NCBI GenBank assembly: GCA_028280945.1
Contig: JANQKV010000040.1
Span: 1-64,000, forward strand
DNA length: 64,000 nt
Reading direction: 5' to 3'
Source of the DNA: Opitutaceae bacterium
Lineage (GTDB): Bacteria; Verrucomicrobiota; Verrucomicrobiia; Opitutales; Opitutaceae
Part shown: piece by piece, positions 8,121 through 16,404 of the stretch
How the letters are laid out: every line of letters starts with the position of its first letter
How positions within the stretch are numbered: the first letter of the stretch is position 1
Position numbers and translations under genes: made by a program
Notes under the pieces: generated by a model
What the model saw: only the letters and a program-made list of their open reading frames with translations
Database searches by the model: none
What the model was told of the DNA's origin: nothing

Positions 8121-10628
8121 CTATTCAGCACGAAGAGCGATCATAGGATCGACCCGGGTGGCGCGGCGGGCGGGAACAAACGTGGCGATGGCTGCGACCA
8201 ACGTGAGCATAAGTGCAACGCCAAGGTAGGTCATGGGGTCCCGGGGACTGATATCGACCAGGGTGTTGGAAAGGCCCTCGTTGAAGATGAGTGAGATACC
8301 AACGGCGATGCCTAACCCCAGCACCAGGCCCAGGATCAACTGCTTGGCGGCTTGGTTGAGCACCATGCGCATGATGCTTTGGTTATCGGCCCCGAGGGCC
8401 ATGCGCACCCCGAACTCCTGCGTGCGTTGGTTTACCGCGAAGCTCATGATCCCATACAGGCCCACTGCCGCCAGCAGCAGCGCAACCGACCCAAACACCA
8501 GGAACGTGTTGCCAATGAGATCGTTCTGCGACATCAACGCAGCGATTGATGCGCCGGGAGTCTCCACAAAATACATGGGCAGGTTGGGATCCACACGATT
8601 GACAAGAGCCTGCAGTTGCGTGGCGAGACCCGCCGCCGGTTGATCACCCAGGGGCCGCGCCACGATTGTGCCGAACTGTGGTGCCTGGGGCTCTTCGGCC
8701 GCGGGACCAAACGGCGTGCCGAAGAACGGCAAATAGAAGCCGGCTTCCTTCACCTGATTGTTAAACGGACCCTGCATTCGCATCGTGGGCACAACCCCCA
8801 CAATCCGGCGCCACATGCCGGGATTGGTGCCGTTGCCATTGATCGTGCGCAATCGCTTGCCGATGGGCGATTCCTTGCCGAATTGCTCCCTGGCAAAGGC
8901 GGCATTTACGATGGCAACCGGCTCCCGCTGGTCGCTGTCATTTTCGGTAAAATCGCGACCCTCGATGATCTTCAGCCCCAGGGTGGCGAAGTGCCCCGAC
9001 GATATGCTTTCGAAATTGGTGATGCGGCGGTCGGCCAGGCTGTTGTATTCACGTCCTTCGATTTCAACGGGTCCATTGCCCGAGAAAACCATGCGAAAAC
9101 GATTGGTGAGGGAAACCGACTTGAATTGGGCCGACGCCCGCAGTTCCCGCAGAAGTTTTTCGTAGAACCCGGTGCGTTCGGTGGTTGAGGGGTAGGCGCC
9201 CTGCATCAGCCCCATGCGTCCGGCAATCACCCCCTCGGTCTCGAATCCGAAATCGATACGCTGCAGGTTGCCCACGGTCTGGACCCAAAGCATGGTCGCG
9301 ATGAGCAGTATGCTGGTCATCAGAATCTGAAACACCACAAGTCCGCGGGAAAGGATCATGGCCGAACGGGAGGTGTTGCCGCGCCCCCCTTCCTTCAGCA
9401 CTTCGACGGCATTCGCCCGGGAGGAGATCAGGGCGGGGATCAAACCTGACATCAAGGCCGCCAGAGTCGTGATCACCACGACGCCGATCATGACGGTGAC
9501 ATCGATCTCAAACCGCATCCAGGAAGGGATGGGGTTGCTGCTGTTGTGGACCGCGGCGTCGAGGAAATCGACTGACCACATGGAAATGCTGATGCCAACC
9601 ACTGCGCCGATCGCCGCCAGCAGCAGGCTTTCGGTGAGCATTTGCCGCACGAGCCGTCCGCGGGTGGCCCCCAGGGATGAACGGATGGCCAGCTCCTTGG
9701 CCCGCAGCGTGGCCCGGGCGAACTGCATGTTCATCACGTTGACGCACGCGATCAGCAGCACGCCCACGCAGATCGCGAGCATCACCAACATCAATCCGGT
9801 GATAAAGGGACCGGTAAATGAAGCGATCAGGGGACGCACATAACCCTGGGAGAACTGGTTGTTGGTCGTGGGGTAAGTCTCGGCGAATTTCTGGGCGAAG
9901 GAGGTGATTTCCGCCTGGGCTTGGTCCATGCTCACGCCGGGTTTGAGTTTGCCCAAAATCGCAGCGAAGCCGGGATTCACTTCGAGCCGTGGGCGGGTGG
10001 GAAACTCACTGTGAATGGGCAGCCACAGTTGCTCGTTTTGCGGGAAGTTGAAATCGGGCGGCATGATGCCGACAACCTCCGCGGCGGTGCCGTTCACGAT
10101 GAGCGACTCACCGATCACGTTGGGGTCGCCGCCAAACTCACTCTGCCAGAGGCTGTCGCTCAAGAGCACGGCCTTGGTTACGCCAGGTTGGTTGTCCTCC
10201 GGTAAAAACTCCCGGCCCATCACCGGAAAGACTCCGATGGCATCAAAAAAATCATCGGCCACGTAGCCCCCGGTGAAGCGCCTGGGTTGGCCCTGGTAAG
10301 TGACGTTGATGGTGGAGCCGTTGAGGTAGCCGGCGAAGTATTCGAAGCTTTGTTGGTTTTCCCTGATGTCGGTGTAGTCCTGCATCAACATCTGGGACCG
10401 GAAGTTGTTGGGGGTGAAATTCTCCGGATCGACGATATGGACATCGACGAGGCGATCGGCTCCGGGGAAGTCAAACGCATGCAGGAGTACACCATTCACG
10501 ACGGCGAATTGTGTGGTGACGCCGCTTATGCCGAGGGCGAGAACGGAAACGGCGAGGGTGCAGAATCCTTTTTCCTTGGTCAGGATGCGAAAGCCGATCC
10601 GCAGGTCTTGAAGGAACGTCTCTAGCAT
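8121..10628 (-). CDS. ADOP-type ABC permease (second in operon)
   Basis: An 835-residue duplicated MacB/FtsX permease. It begins MLETFLQDLRIGFRILTKEK and is the same length as, and clearly paralogous to, the gene immediately upstream (MLETFFQDLKIGLRVLVKEK). Both share the first FtsX block CVNVMNMQFARATLRAKELA and the end RATRVDPMIALR-E. Four domains follow in order: MacB_PCD, FtsX, MacB_PCD, FtsX (VNQRTQEFGVRMALGA). Spacing of 23 bp before and 21 bp after places it firmly in the operon. A recent tandem duplication is likely. Substrate unknown. Confidence 0.88.
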   Translation of the reverse strand: MLETFLQDLRIGFRILTKEKGFCTLAVSVLALGISGVTTQFAVVNGVLLHAFDFPGADRLVDVHIVDPENFTPNNFRSQMLMQDYTDIRENQQSFEYFAGYLNGSTINVTYQGQPRRFTGGYVADDFFDAIGVFPVMGREFLPEDNQPGVTKAVLLSDSLWQSEFGGDPNVIGESLIVNGTAAEVVGIMPPDFNFPQNEQLWLPIHSEFPTRPRLEVNPGFAAILGKLKPGVSMDQAQAEITSFAQKFAETYPTTNNQFSQGYVRPLIASFTGPFITGLMLVMLAICVGVLLIACVNVMNMQFARATLRAKELAIRSSLGATRGRLVRQMLTESLLLAAIGAVVGISISMWSVDFLDAAVHNSSNPIPSWMRFEIDVTVMIGVVVITTLAALMSGLIPALISSRANAVEVLKEGGRGNTSRSAMILSRGLVVFQILMTSILLIATMLWVQTVGNLQRIDFGFETEGVIAGRMGLMQGAYPSTTERTGFYEKLLRELRASAQFKSVSLTNRFRMVFSGNGPVEIEGREYNSLADRRITNFESISSGHFATLGLKIIEGRDFTENDSDQREPVAIVNAAFAREQFGKESPIGKRLRTINGNGTNPGMWRRIVGVVPTMRMQGPFNNQVKEAGFYLPFFGTPFGPAAEEPQAPQFGTIVARPLGDQPAAGLATQLQALVNRVDPNLPMYFVETPGASIAALMSQNDLIGNTFLVFGSVALLLAAVGLYGIMSFAVNQRTQEFGVRMALGADNQSIMRMVLNQAAKQLILGLVLGLGIAVGISLIFNEGLSNTLVDISPRDPMTYLGVALMLTLVAAIATFVPARRATRVDPMIALRAE

Positions 10629-10651
10629 GATGGGTGGGAGTTGGCCGGAGT

Positions 10652-13159
10652 CTATTCGGAGCGAAGAGCAATCATGGGATCCACTCGGGTGGCTCGACGG
10701 GCGGGCACCATGACGGAAATGAGGGCAACGATCATGAGCACGACGCCCACGCTCGCATAGGTGAGGGGGTCCCGCACACTCACGCCAGGCAGGTTGTTCT
10801 GCAGGCCGTCGCCGCCCAGCACCGAGATTCCGATTGTCGCGGAGATTCCCAGCACCAAGCCGATGGCAAGCTGCCAGGCGCCTTGTCGCAAAACCATGCC
10901 GAGAATGCTTCCGCCATCGGCACCGAGCGCCATGCGCACGCCGATTTCCTGGGTGCGTTGATTGACCGAGAAGCTCATCACCCCGTAGAGGCCCACCGCC
11001 GCCAGCGAAACGGCCACGATGCCGAAGAACGAGAACATGCCGGCGACGACCTTGTTCTGCGAGGTGAACGCGTCGAACGAAGTGCGGGGCGTTTCCACGA
11101 AATACAGCGGCAGATTGGGATCCACCCGGTTGACCAGATTCTGCACGGTGTTCGCCATGGCCGCGGGGTTTTGGCCGCCACGCGGGCGAAGCACCAGGGT
11201 GCCAAATTGATTGGCCGCGGGCTCCTCCGGAATCGGACCGAACGCCGCGTTGTTGTAGGGCACATAAAATCCGGCGCCGTCGTGCTCGTTATTGAACGGG
11301 CCCTGCATGCGGAGGTTGGGAGCGATGCCTACAATGGTGCGCCACGGTCCGGGATTCGTGCCGTTGCCCTGAATCGTGCGGAAGCGTTTGCCGATCGGAT
11401 TTTCGTCCCCCCAGTGCTTGCGGGCAAAGGCGGCGTTCACGATCGCCACCGGCTCGCGCTGGTCGTTGTCCAATTCGGTAAAATCGCGCCCGTCGATGAT
11501 CTTCAGGCCAAGCGTCGAGAAATACTGGTCCGAAACGGTTTCAAACTGCGCGTTGGTGCGATCGGAATCATCGAGGTATTTGTTGCCTTCGATCTCAACC
11601 GGGCCGTTTCCAGAGAACGTCATCCGGAAACGGTTGGTAAGGGCAACATGCTCGAACTGCCCCGTGTTGCGCATTTCGCGAAGCAGTTTGTCGTAGAAAA
11701 GCTTTCGCTCAACCACGGTGGGGTAATCCCCCTCCATCAAACCCATCCGGGCCCCGATGACACTTTCCGTATCGAAGCCGTAGTCGAGGTTCTGCTGATA
11801 GCGGATGCTGCGCAGCTGCAGGAGCGAACCGATCAACAAAATGCAGGTGACCAGAATCTGGAAAACCACCAGCGAACGCGTGATGAACATGATTGAGCGC
11901 GAGGTGTTGCCCCGGCCGCCTTCCTTGAGCACCTCGACGGAGTCAGCGCGGGAAGACATCCAGGCCGGCACAAGTCCGGAAACGACCGCGGAGAGCATCG
12001 TGGCCACCACAACGACCGCGAGCACCTCGAGGTCGAGGTCGAAGGTCATCCAACCCGGAATCGGATTGGCGCTGTTGTGCAGCCAGTCATTGAGAAAATC
12101 GGTCGACCACAGCGCGATGCTGATGCCGACCATGGCCCCGATGCTCGCGACCAGCAGGCTTTCGGTCAGCATTTGGCGGATCAATCGCCCGCGGGTGGCC
12201 CCCAGGGAGGAGCGAATCGCCAACTCTTTGGCCCGCAGCGTGGCCCGGGCGAACTGCATGTTCATCACGTTGACGCAGGCCATGAGCAATACGCCGATGC
12301 AAAAGGCCAGCATCGTGTAGAGCATTCCGGCCAGATTGCCCGGGGTGAAGTTCTTGATGATCGGCCGGAGAAAACCCTTGGTGAACTGGGCGTTGGTGTC
12401 CGGGTAGTCCTCGGCGAAGGATCGGGCAAAGGAGGTGATTTCGGCTTCCGCCTGGTCAATGCTCACACCCGGTGCGAGGCGTCCGATGGTGTCGACGAAA
12501 TTGACATTACGTGCATTGCGCGGGCGCACGGGAAACGATGAGTGGAGCGGGATCCAAAGCTGTTCCTGATTGGGAAACTGAAACCCCGGTTTCATCACAC
12601 CAACGATGGATCCGCTCTCACCGTTCACGACAACCGGACGGCCGATCACATCCGGTGTGCCGCCAAAATCGCTCTTCCACAGCGAATCCGAAATGATGAC
12701 GGCCTTGGCGACGCCGGGCTGATTTTCCTCGGGCAGGAAATTGCGGCCCAGCACCGGCATCTCACCCAGCACGGTGAAGTAGTTGTGGGTCACGTAGCCA
12801 CCCGTGAGGCGGCGGGGTTGGTTGCGGTAGGTGAGGTTGACCGTCGAGCCATTGATGTAGGCGGCTATCTCGGTGAACGACGTCTGCCTCTCGCTGATGT
12901 CAGCGAAGTCCTGCGTCGTCATGCGGGAGTTGAAATTGTCAGGCTGGAAATCCTCCGGATCCACCATGCGCACATCCATGATCCGCTCGGATTCCGGAAA
13001 ATCGAGGGCGGTCAGCAAAACGCCATTGATGATGGCGTATTGGGTGGTGACGGCAGCGATGCCGATGGAAAGAACAAACACGGCGAGCGCACAGAAGGAC
13101 TTCTCTTTGACGAGAACGCGGAGGCCGATTTTGAGATCCTGAAAAAAGGTTTCGAGCAT
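10652..13159 (-). CDS. ADOP-type ABC permease (first in operon)
   Basis: An 835-residue duplicated MacB/FtsX inner-membrane permease. The frame is open further upstream, but the ATG at 13159 (MLETFFQDLKIGLRVL) matches the start and total length of the paralogue just downstream, so the 44-residue upstream extension is rejected. The first FtsX block has CVNVMNMQFARATLRAKELA, the second VNQRTQEIGVRMALGADGG. It ends RATRVDPMIALRSE. The gene follows the ATPase gene after 184 bp containing several hairpins, and precedes the next permease by 23 bp. It probably pairs with that ATPase and the HlyD-like adaptor in a MacAB-like exporter. Confidence 0.88.
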   Translation of the reverse strand: MLETFFQDLKIGLRVLVKEKSFCALAVFVLSIGIAAVTTQYAIINGVLLTALDFPESERIMDVRMVDPEDFQPDNFNSRMTTQDFADISERQTSFTEIAAYINGSTVNLTYRNQPRRLTGGYVTHNYFTVLGEMPVLGRNFLPEENQPGVAKAVIISDSLWKSDFGGTPDVIGRPVVVNGESGSIVGVMKPGFQFPNQEQLWIPLHSSFPVRPRNARNVNFVDTIGRLAPGVSIDQAEAEITSFARSFAEDYPDTNAQFTKGFLRPIIKNFTPGNLAGMLYTMLAFCIGVLLMACVNVMNMQFARATLRAKELAIRSSLGATRGRLIRQMLTESLLVASIGAMVGISIALWSTDFLNDWLHNSANPIPGWMTFDLDLEVLAVVVVATMLSAVVSGLVPAWMSSRADSVEVLKEGGRGNTSRSIMFITRSLVVFQILVTCILLIGSLLQLRSIRYQQNLDYGFDTESVIGARMGLMEGDYPTVVERKLFYDKLLREMRNTGQFEHVALTNRFRMTFSGNGPVEIEGNKYLDDSDRTNAQFETVSDQYFSTLGLKIIDGRDFTELDNDQREPVAIVNAAFARKHWGDENPIGKRFRTIQGNGTNPGPWRTIVGIAPNLRMQGPFNNEHDGAGFYVPYNNAAFGPIPEEPAANQFGTLVLRPRGGQNPAAMANTVQNLVNRVDPNLPLYFVETPRTSFDAFTSQNKVVAGMFSFFGIVAVSLAAVGLYGVMSFSVNQRTQEIGVRMALGADGGSILGMVLRQGAWQLAIGLVLGISATIGISVLGGDGLQNNLPGVSVRDPLTYASVGVVLMIVALISVMVPARRATRVDPMIALRSE

Positions 13160-13343
13160 GAGGTAAGGCGAGGGCGGCGGCAGGCGGAAAGGAGCTATCT
13201 CAAAGGGTTGATCCAGACGACCGGCCCCGTGGATGGCGGGGCCGGCCGCTTTTGGTTCAACACTACAACTTAACTTTATCTGAACATCCATCCGTCAGAA
13301 AGACGGGTGGAAGGGGCGCACCGGCAGGCGGTGCAAAGGGTGA
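13160..13343. other. Intercistronic region with three GC-rich hairpins
   Basis: This 184-bp gap separates the ATPase gene from the first permease, while all later gaps in the operon are 12-23 bp. It holds a 9-bp GC stem with a 7-base loop (13221-13245), a small stem CCGTC/GACGG (near 13292-13306) and a 6-bp stem GCACCG/CGGTGC (13318-13334). None is followed by a T-run on the minus strand, so an intrinsic terminator is not supported. An RNA processing or stabilising element that sets ATPase-to-permease stoichiometry is possible. Confidence 0.4.
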
Positions 13344-14045
13344 TTAAGTAGTGGGGTCGGTTTCGACCTGCTCTTGCACGACGCGGCCATCGAACACGTG
13401 GATGGTGCGATCGGCGTTGCGGGCGAAGCGGGCATCGTGGGTGACCATCACGATGGTGGCGCCGTTTTGATGAAGCTCGTCGAGCAGTTCCATGACCGCT
13501 TCGCCATTCTTGGAATCGAGGTTGCCGGTCGGCTCGTCAGCGAGAAGCACGGCCGGGTGCCCGGCAAGGGCGCGGGCAACCGCGACACGCTGTTGCTGAC
13601 CACCGGAGAGCTGGGAAGGCAGGTGCTTCGCCCGATGGCCCATGCCGACTTTTTCGAGAGCCTCGAGGACGCGGGCCTTGCGCTCGGCCGCCGGCATGCC
13701 GCGGTAGGTGAGAGGGAGCTCGACGTTTTCGTAAACCGTGAGGTCGCCAATCAGGTTGAACGACTGGAAGATGAATCCAATCTCGCGGTTGCGGATGCGG
13801 GCGCGCTCCGGAAGGGAAAGGCCTTGGACGGGGCGGCCGTTCAGCAGGTAGGTGCCATCGGTCGGCGTATCAAGCAGGCCAAGAATGGAGAGCAGGGTGG
13901 ACTTGCCGCAGCCCGAGGGACCGGCGATGGAGACGTATTCGCCCTGGTTGATTTCAAAATGAATGCCGGAGAGGGCGTGGGTTTCGACTTCGTCGGTGAG
14001 GAAGACCTTGGTAACGCCTTCGAGTTTGATGAGGGATTCAGACAT
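13344..14045 (-). CDS. ABC transporter ATP-binding protein, MacB/LolD type
   Basis: A 233-residue cytoplasmic ATPase that should energise the MacB/FtsX permeases downstream. Walker A is GPSGCGKST (residues 42-50), the Q-loop FIFQSFN (91-97), the signature LSGGQ (146-150), Walker B VLLADEP (about 166-172) and the H-loop histidine at 203 (MVTHD). The length and the sequence [20 protein letters not shown] are typical of the LolD/MacB-ATPase/FtsE group, which works by mechanotransmission rather than classical transport. It lies 83 bp after the adaptor gene. It is the only ATPase in an operon with five permeases, so it is probably shared. Confidence 0.93.
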   Translation of the reverse strand: MSESLIKLEGVTKVFLTDEVETHALSGIHFEINQGEYVSIAGPSGCGKSTLLSILGLLDTPTDGTYLLNGRPVQGLSLPERARIRNREIGFIFQSFNLIGDLTVYENVELPLTYRGMPAAERKARVLEALEKVGMGHRAKHLPSQLSGGQQQRVAVARALAGHPAVLLADEPTGNLDSKNGEAVMELLDELHQNGATIVMVTHDARFARNADRTIHVFDGRVVQEQVETDPTT

Positions 14046-14128
14046 GATCGGGAGGAGGTTGAGTTGTGGTTATTTTTGGAAAACCCAGAGAGTGAGCTGA
14101 GGTTGCAGGAAATTTACGCGAAAGTGGT

Positions 14129-15379
14129 TTAGTTGAGGCGGACCCGGTCGTTGGTGTCCCATTGCGACATGTCGGAGAGGATCACGCGGTCACCCGGATT
14201 GAGGCCGTTGATGATTTCGATGGTGTTGACGGAACTGCGGCCAAGTTGGACCTGGGTGCGATGGGCATAGCCGTCTTCGTCGAGGCGAAAGATTCCGATG
14301 GTTGAACGCTCCTGGCCAAAGGCCGGGCGACCCACGAACACGACATTGTCGAGTCGTTCCAATTCAATGGTCCCGTCGACCGAGAGATCGGGGCGGGCGC
14401 CTCGCGGGAGTTCCCCGTCGAGGGTCACGTCGACCAGCACGGTGCCGTTTTGCACGGCGGGGTCGATGCGCACGACGCGGCCTTCGACCACGCCGTTGCG
14501 GGTGTCGATGATCGAGAATTGGCCAATCATGATGTCCTTGGCCTGGGTTTCAGCGATTCGGATCTCCGCCTTCAACTCGGTGGGATCGGCGACGCGGGCG
14601 ACGTTTTGACCGGGTTGGATTTGCGCACCCACCTCGACCGGCAGGGCGGAGAGCACGCCGCTCATGCCGGCGCGAACGATCAGCGCCTCCGCCTCCGCCT
14701 TTCGCAGACGGGCTTGGGCGCGGAGGCGATCCACTTCGGCCCGCTGGACGGCAAGCTGCGGTTCAATGGATTCCTGGGCGAAGGTGAAGCGCTTCTGCTC
14801 AATCTGGTGGCGGGTGGCGGCCTCCTCCGCGGTGACCTCGGAAAGTTGGAGTTCGAGGGAGGAAACCAGGCCGTCCCCGAACAGCTCACGATTCACCTCG
14901 GCCCGAAGCCGGCTTTGCTCAAATGAAGCCTTGGCCGCCGCCGCCGTGGACTCGGCCTGGAGCAATTGTGATTGAAGCTGAACCCGCAGATTGGCGAGTT
15001 GGGCTTCGGCCGCCTGCAACGAAGTGCGCGCCGTTTCCGCGGCTTGTTCGACGTCTGGATTGGTCATCTCCAGAATGATACTGTCGGGCTCCACCTCGGC
15101 TCCGGGACGCAGAATGATCCGATCCACGCGAGCCTGAGTGCGGGCAGCAACCCAGCGGATGTTCTCCGGAACCAGCGTGCCGAGGCCACGGACCTGACGG
15201 ACCATCGGGCCTTGCTTGACCTCGTCGACCCAGACCAAGTTGCGGTCAACGGTCGGCGCGGCGGGTTTAAGTCGAGAGAGCCCGACCGTGACGGTCACGA
15301 GGGCGAGAGCGCCAACAATACCAAGAATTATCCGTTTCCTGCGTTTGGCTTTAGCTTGAGAGGGCCGAGGGATGTCCAT
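14129..15379 (-). CDS. HlyD/MacA-like periplasmic adaptor (membrane fusion protein)
   Basis: A membrane-anchored periplasmic adaptor of the HlyD/RND-MFP/MacA type. A basic N-terminus and one transmembrane helix (IILGIVGALALVTVTVGL) are followed by a split lipoyl/barrel-sandwich region, a long alpha-helical coiled-coil hairpin rich in Ala, Glu, Gln and Arg, and a beta-barrel domain (VGAQIQPGQNVARVADPTEL). The C-terminal domain includes GLNPGDRVILSD. A longer frame starts at 15406, but that ATG would lie upstream of the transcription start predicted from the sigma-54 promoter at 15407-15422, so 15379 is preferred (416 aa). It is the first gene of the operon and should link the MacB-like permeases to an outer-membrane exit duct. 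No TolC-like gene is visible here. Confidence 0.88.
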   Translation of the reverse strand: MDIPRPSQAKAKRRKRIILGIVGALALVTVTVGLSRLKPAAPTVDRNLVWVDEVKQGPMVRQVRGLGTLVPENIRWVAARTQARVDRIILRPGAEVEPDSIILEMTNPDVEQAAETARTSLQAAEAQLANLRVQLQSQLLQAESTAAAAKASFEQSRLRAEVNRELFGDGLVSSLELQLSEVTAEEAATRHQIEQKRFTFAQESIEPQLAVQRAEVDRLRAQARLRKAEAEALIVRAGMSGVLSALPVEVGAQIQPGQNVARVADPTELKAEIRIAETQAKDIMIGQFSIIDTRNGVVEGRVVRIDPAVQNGTVLVDVTLDGELPRGARPDLSVDGTIELERLDNVVFVGRPAFGQERSTIGIFRLDEDGYAHRTQVQLGRSSVNTIEIINGLNPGDRVILSDMSQWDTNDRVRLN

Positions 15380-15406
15380 GTTGAAGTTGTGTGTCGTCAA
15401 CCTCAT

Positions 15407-15422
15407 TGCAGCCCCTGTGCCA
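15407..15422 (-). promoter_or_regulatory. Sigma-54 (-24/-12) promoter of the ADOP operon
   Basis: On the minus strand the sequence TGGCACAGGGGCTGCA matches the sigma-54 consensus (TGGCAC-N5-TTGCA) with one mismatch, and has the obligatory spacing between GG (-24) and GC (-12). Transcription would start near 15396, leaving about 17 nt of leader before the ATG at 15379. It implies dependence on RpoN and an AAA+ activator; a fitting NtrC-family regulator is encoded at 22504-23868. Confidence 0.8.
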
Positions 15423-15518
15423 GGCGATTATTGGATAACTTAAGTAATTAACAAACAGTCAGATAAAAAATAGGGTAATTTCCTGACAACTCACACTGCC
15501 ACGGTGGCGGGAAAGCCC

Positions 15519-15536
15519 TGTCCCAATTTTGGGACA
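15519..15536. promoter_or_regulatory. Perfect palindrome, likely activator (enhancer) site
   Basis: TGTCCCAA-TT-TTGGGACA is a perfect 8-bp inverted repeat with a 2-bp centre. Its centre lies about 130 bp upstream of the transcription start predicted from the sigma-54 promoter at 15407-15422, which is the normal range for NtrC-type upstream activating sequences. There is no T-run or gene end that would make it a terminator for the operon. The identity of the bound regulator is inferred from proximity to the NtrC-family gene in this window. Confidence 0.65.
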
Positions 15537-15583
15537 GCTCGAAATTCCGTGTTACGCGTCCGCAACCACCTTCCTTGATCAAG

Positions 15584-15988
15584 TCAAGGTCGAGGTGAAT
15601 CGTTTCCAAACGGACGCGGGCGAAACTTAACCCAGGTTAAGACCACAACCAAACCGAACGCACTGTAGCAAACGGCAAACACCCACGCAGGTGCCTCATA
15701 ATACAACAAGCGGTGCAGCCAATACGAAACAAAAGTTCCGCCATAGGTCGTTTGCCCAGCGCTTTCACGGAGGGACATTTCCCAAGTGGTCAGCGGGCAA
15801 ATGATGCCCAACCAAGCTTGGATGATGACCAGCCCGATCCCGGCGAGGTGCAGGGATCGAAACCAAGGATTCCTGATCCATCGCCAGCCGATCCAACCGC
15901 CCACCAGGATCAACAGAAGCCCCAAGACTACAAAAAGGACAAACGCCACGTGAATGATCAAAATGATGTCCGCGAGCATATTGGTCAT
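15584..15988 (-). CDS. DUF2784 family membrane protein
   Basis: A small inner-membrane protein of the DUF2784 family with four predicted hydrophobic helices (LADIILIIHVAFVLFVVLG, LAGIGLVIIQAWLGIICPL, a helix around YWLHRLLYYEAPAWVF, and AVCYSAFGLVVVLTWV). Conserved features include WEMSLRESAG and YWLHRLLYYEAP. The start MTNMLADIILIIH is chosen because family members begin almost directly with this first helix and GGA lies seven bases upstream; 15979 or 16000 are alternatives. The reading frame extends further upstream, but that part is basic and featureless. Function unknown. It is transcribed away from the sigma-54 promoter region. Confidence 0.75.
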   Translation of the reverse strand: MTNMLADIILIIHVAFVLFVVLGLLLILVGGWIGWRWIRNPWFRSLHLAGIGLVIIQAWLGIICPLTTWEMSLRESAGQTTYGGTFVSYWLHRLLYYEAPAWVFAVCYSAFGLVVVLTWVKFRPRPFGNDSPRP

Positions 15989-16404
15989 CTGAGCATCCAT
16001 GGAGTGCGGCGAGATTGAGACGGAGACAGCGCGAGCCGCGATGGTGAAATGCTGACCGGGCGTGGATGGGCGTCGATAGCATCCGAATTGATCGAGCTGG
16101 AAGCACGCCAAAGACGCACGAGTTCTCTCTTCCTGAGGCGTTCATGAACCGGGTAGGGCGCCTTCCTTTCGACGAAAACGCGCCTCAAGCATCGGCGGAG
16201 AAACCACCCACCGAGAGCTGGCGGGTCGCCCTGCGGCGGCGTTGATAGGATGTCCGCTCGGTCCGGCCCGAACCTCTCGATGCGGGATTAAACCTAGTAT
16301 CCTGTTTCAGCCGTTTTCGTTTCCCGGTCCGTTAACACAGGTCGGGAAACAAAGAACAGTGATGCAGCCAGTGCAGGGAACCCCGTGCTCCGGTTCGTTG
16401 CCTG
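15989..16404. other. Non-coding gap
   Basis: I see no credible gene in these 416 bp. The one notable structure is an inverted repeat GTTTCCCG (16319-16326) / CGGGAAAC (16343-16350) with a 16-base loop, downstream of the propeller-protein gene. It lacks a T-run, so its role as a terminator is weak. Confidence 0.4.

Noticed and set aside
10634..11896. A 420-codon plus-strand frame, and similar long frames at 1018-2061 and 6174-7376
   Set aside because: All are antisense shadows of the permease genes, with no domain or signal of their own.
13221..13245. Strong GC stem as a possible terminator inside the ADOP operon
   Set aside because: There is no T-run on the minus strand after it, and the genes downstream would otherwise lack a promoter.
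15380..15406. Upstream ATG of the HlyD-like adaptor with an AGGGG Shine-Dalgarno look-alike
   Set aside because: The AGGGG is part of the -24/-12 promoter, so this ATG lies upstream of the predicted transcription start.
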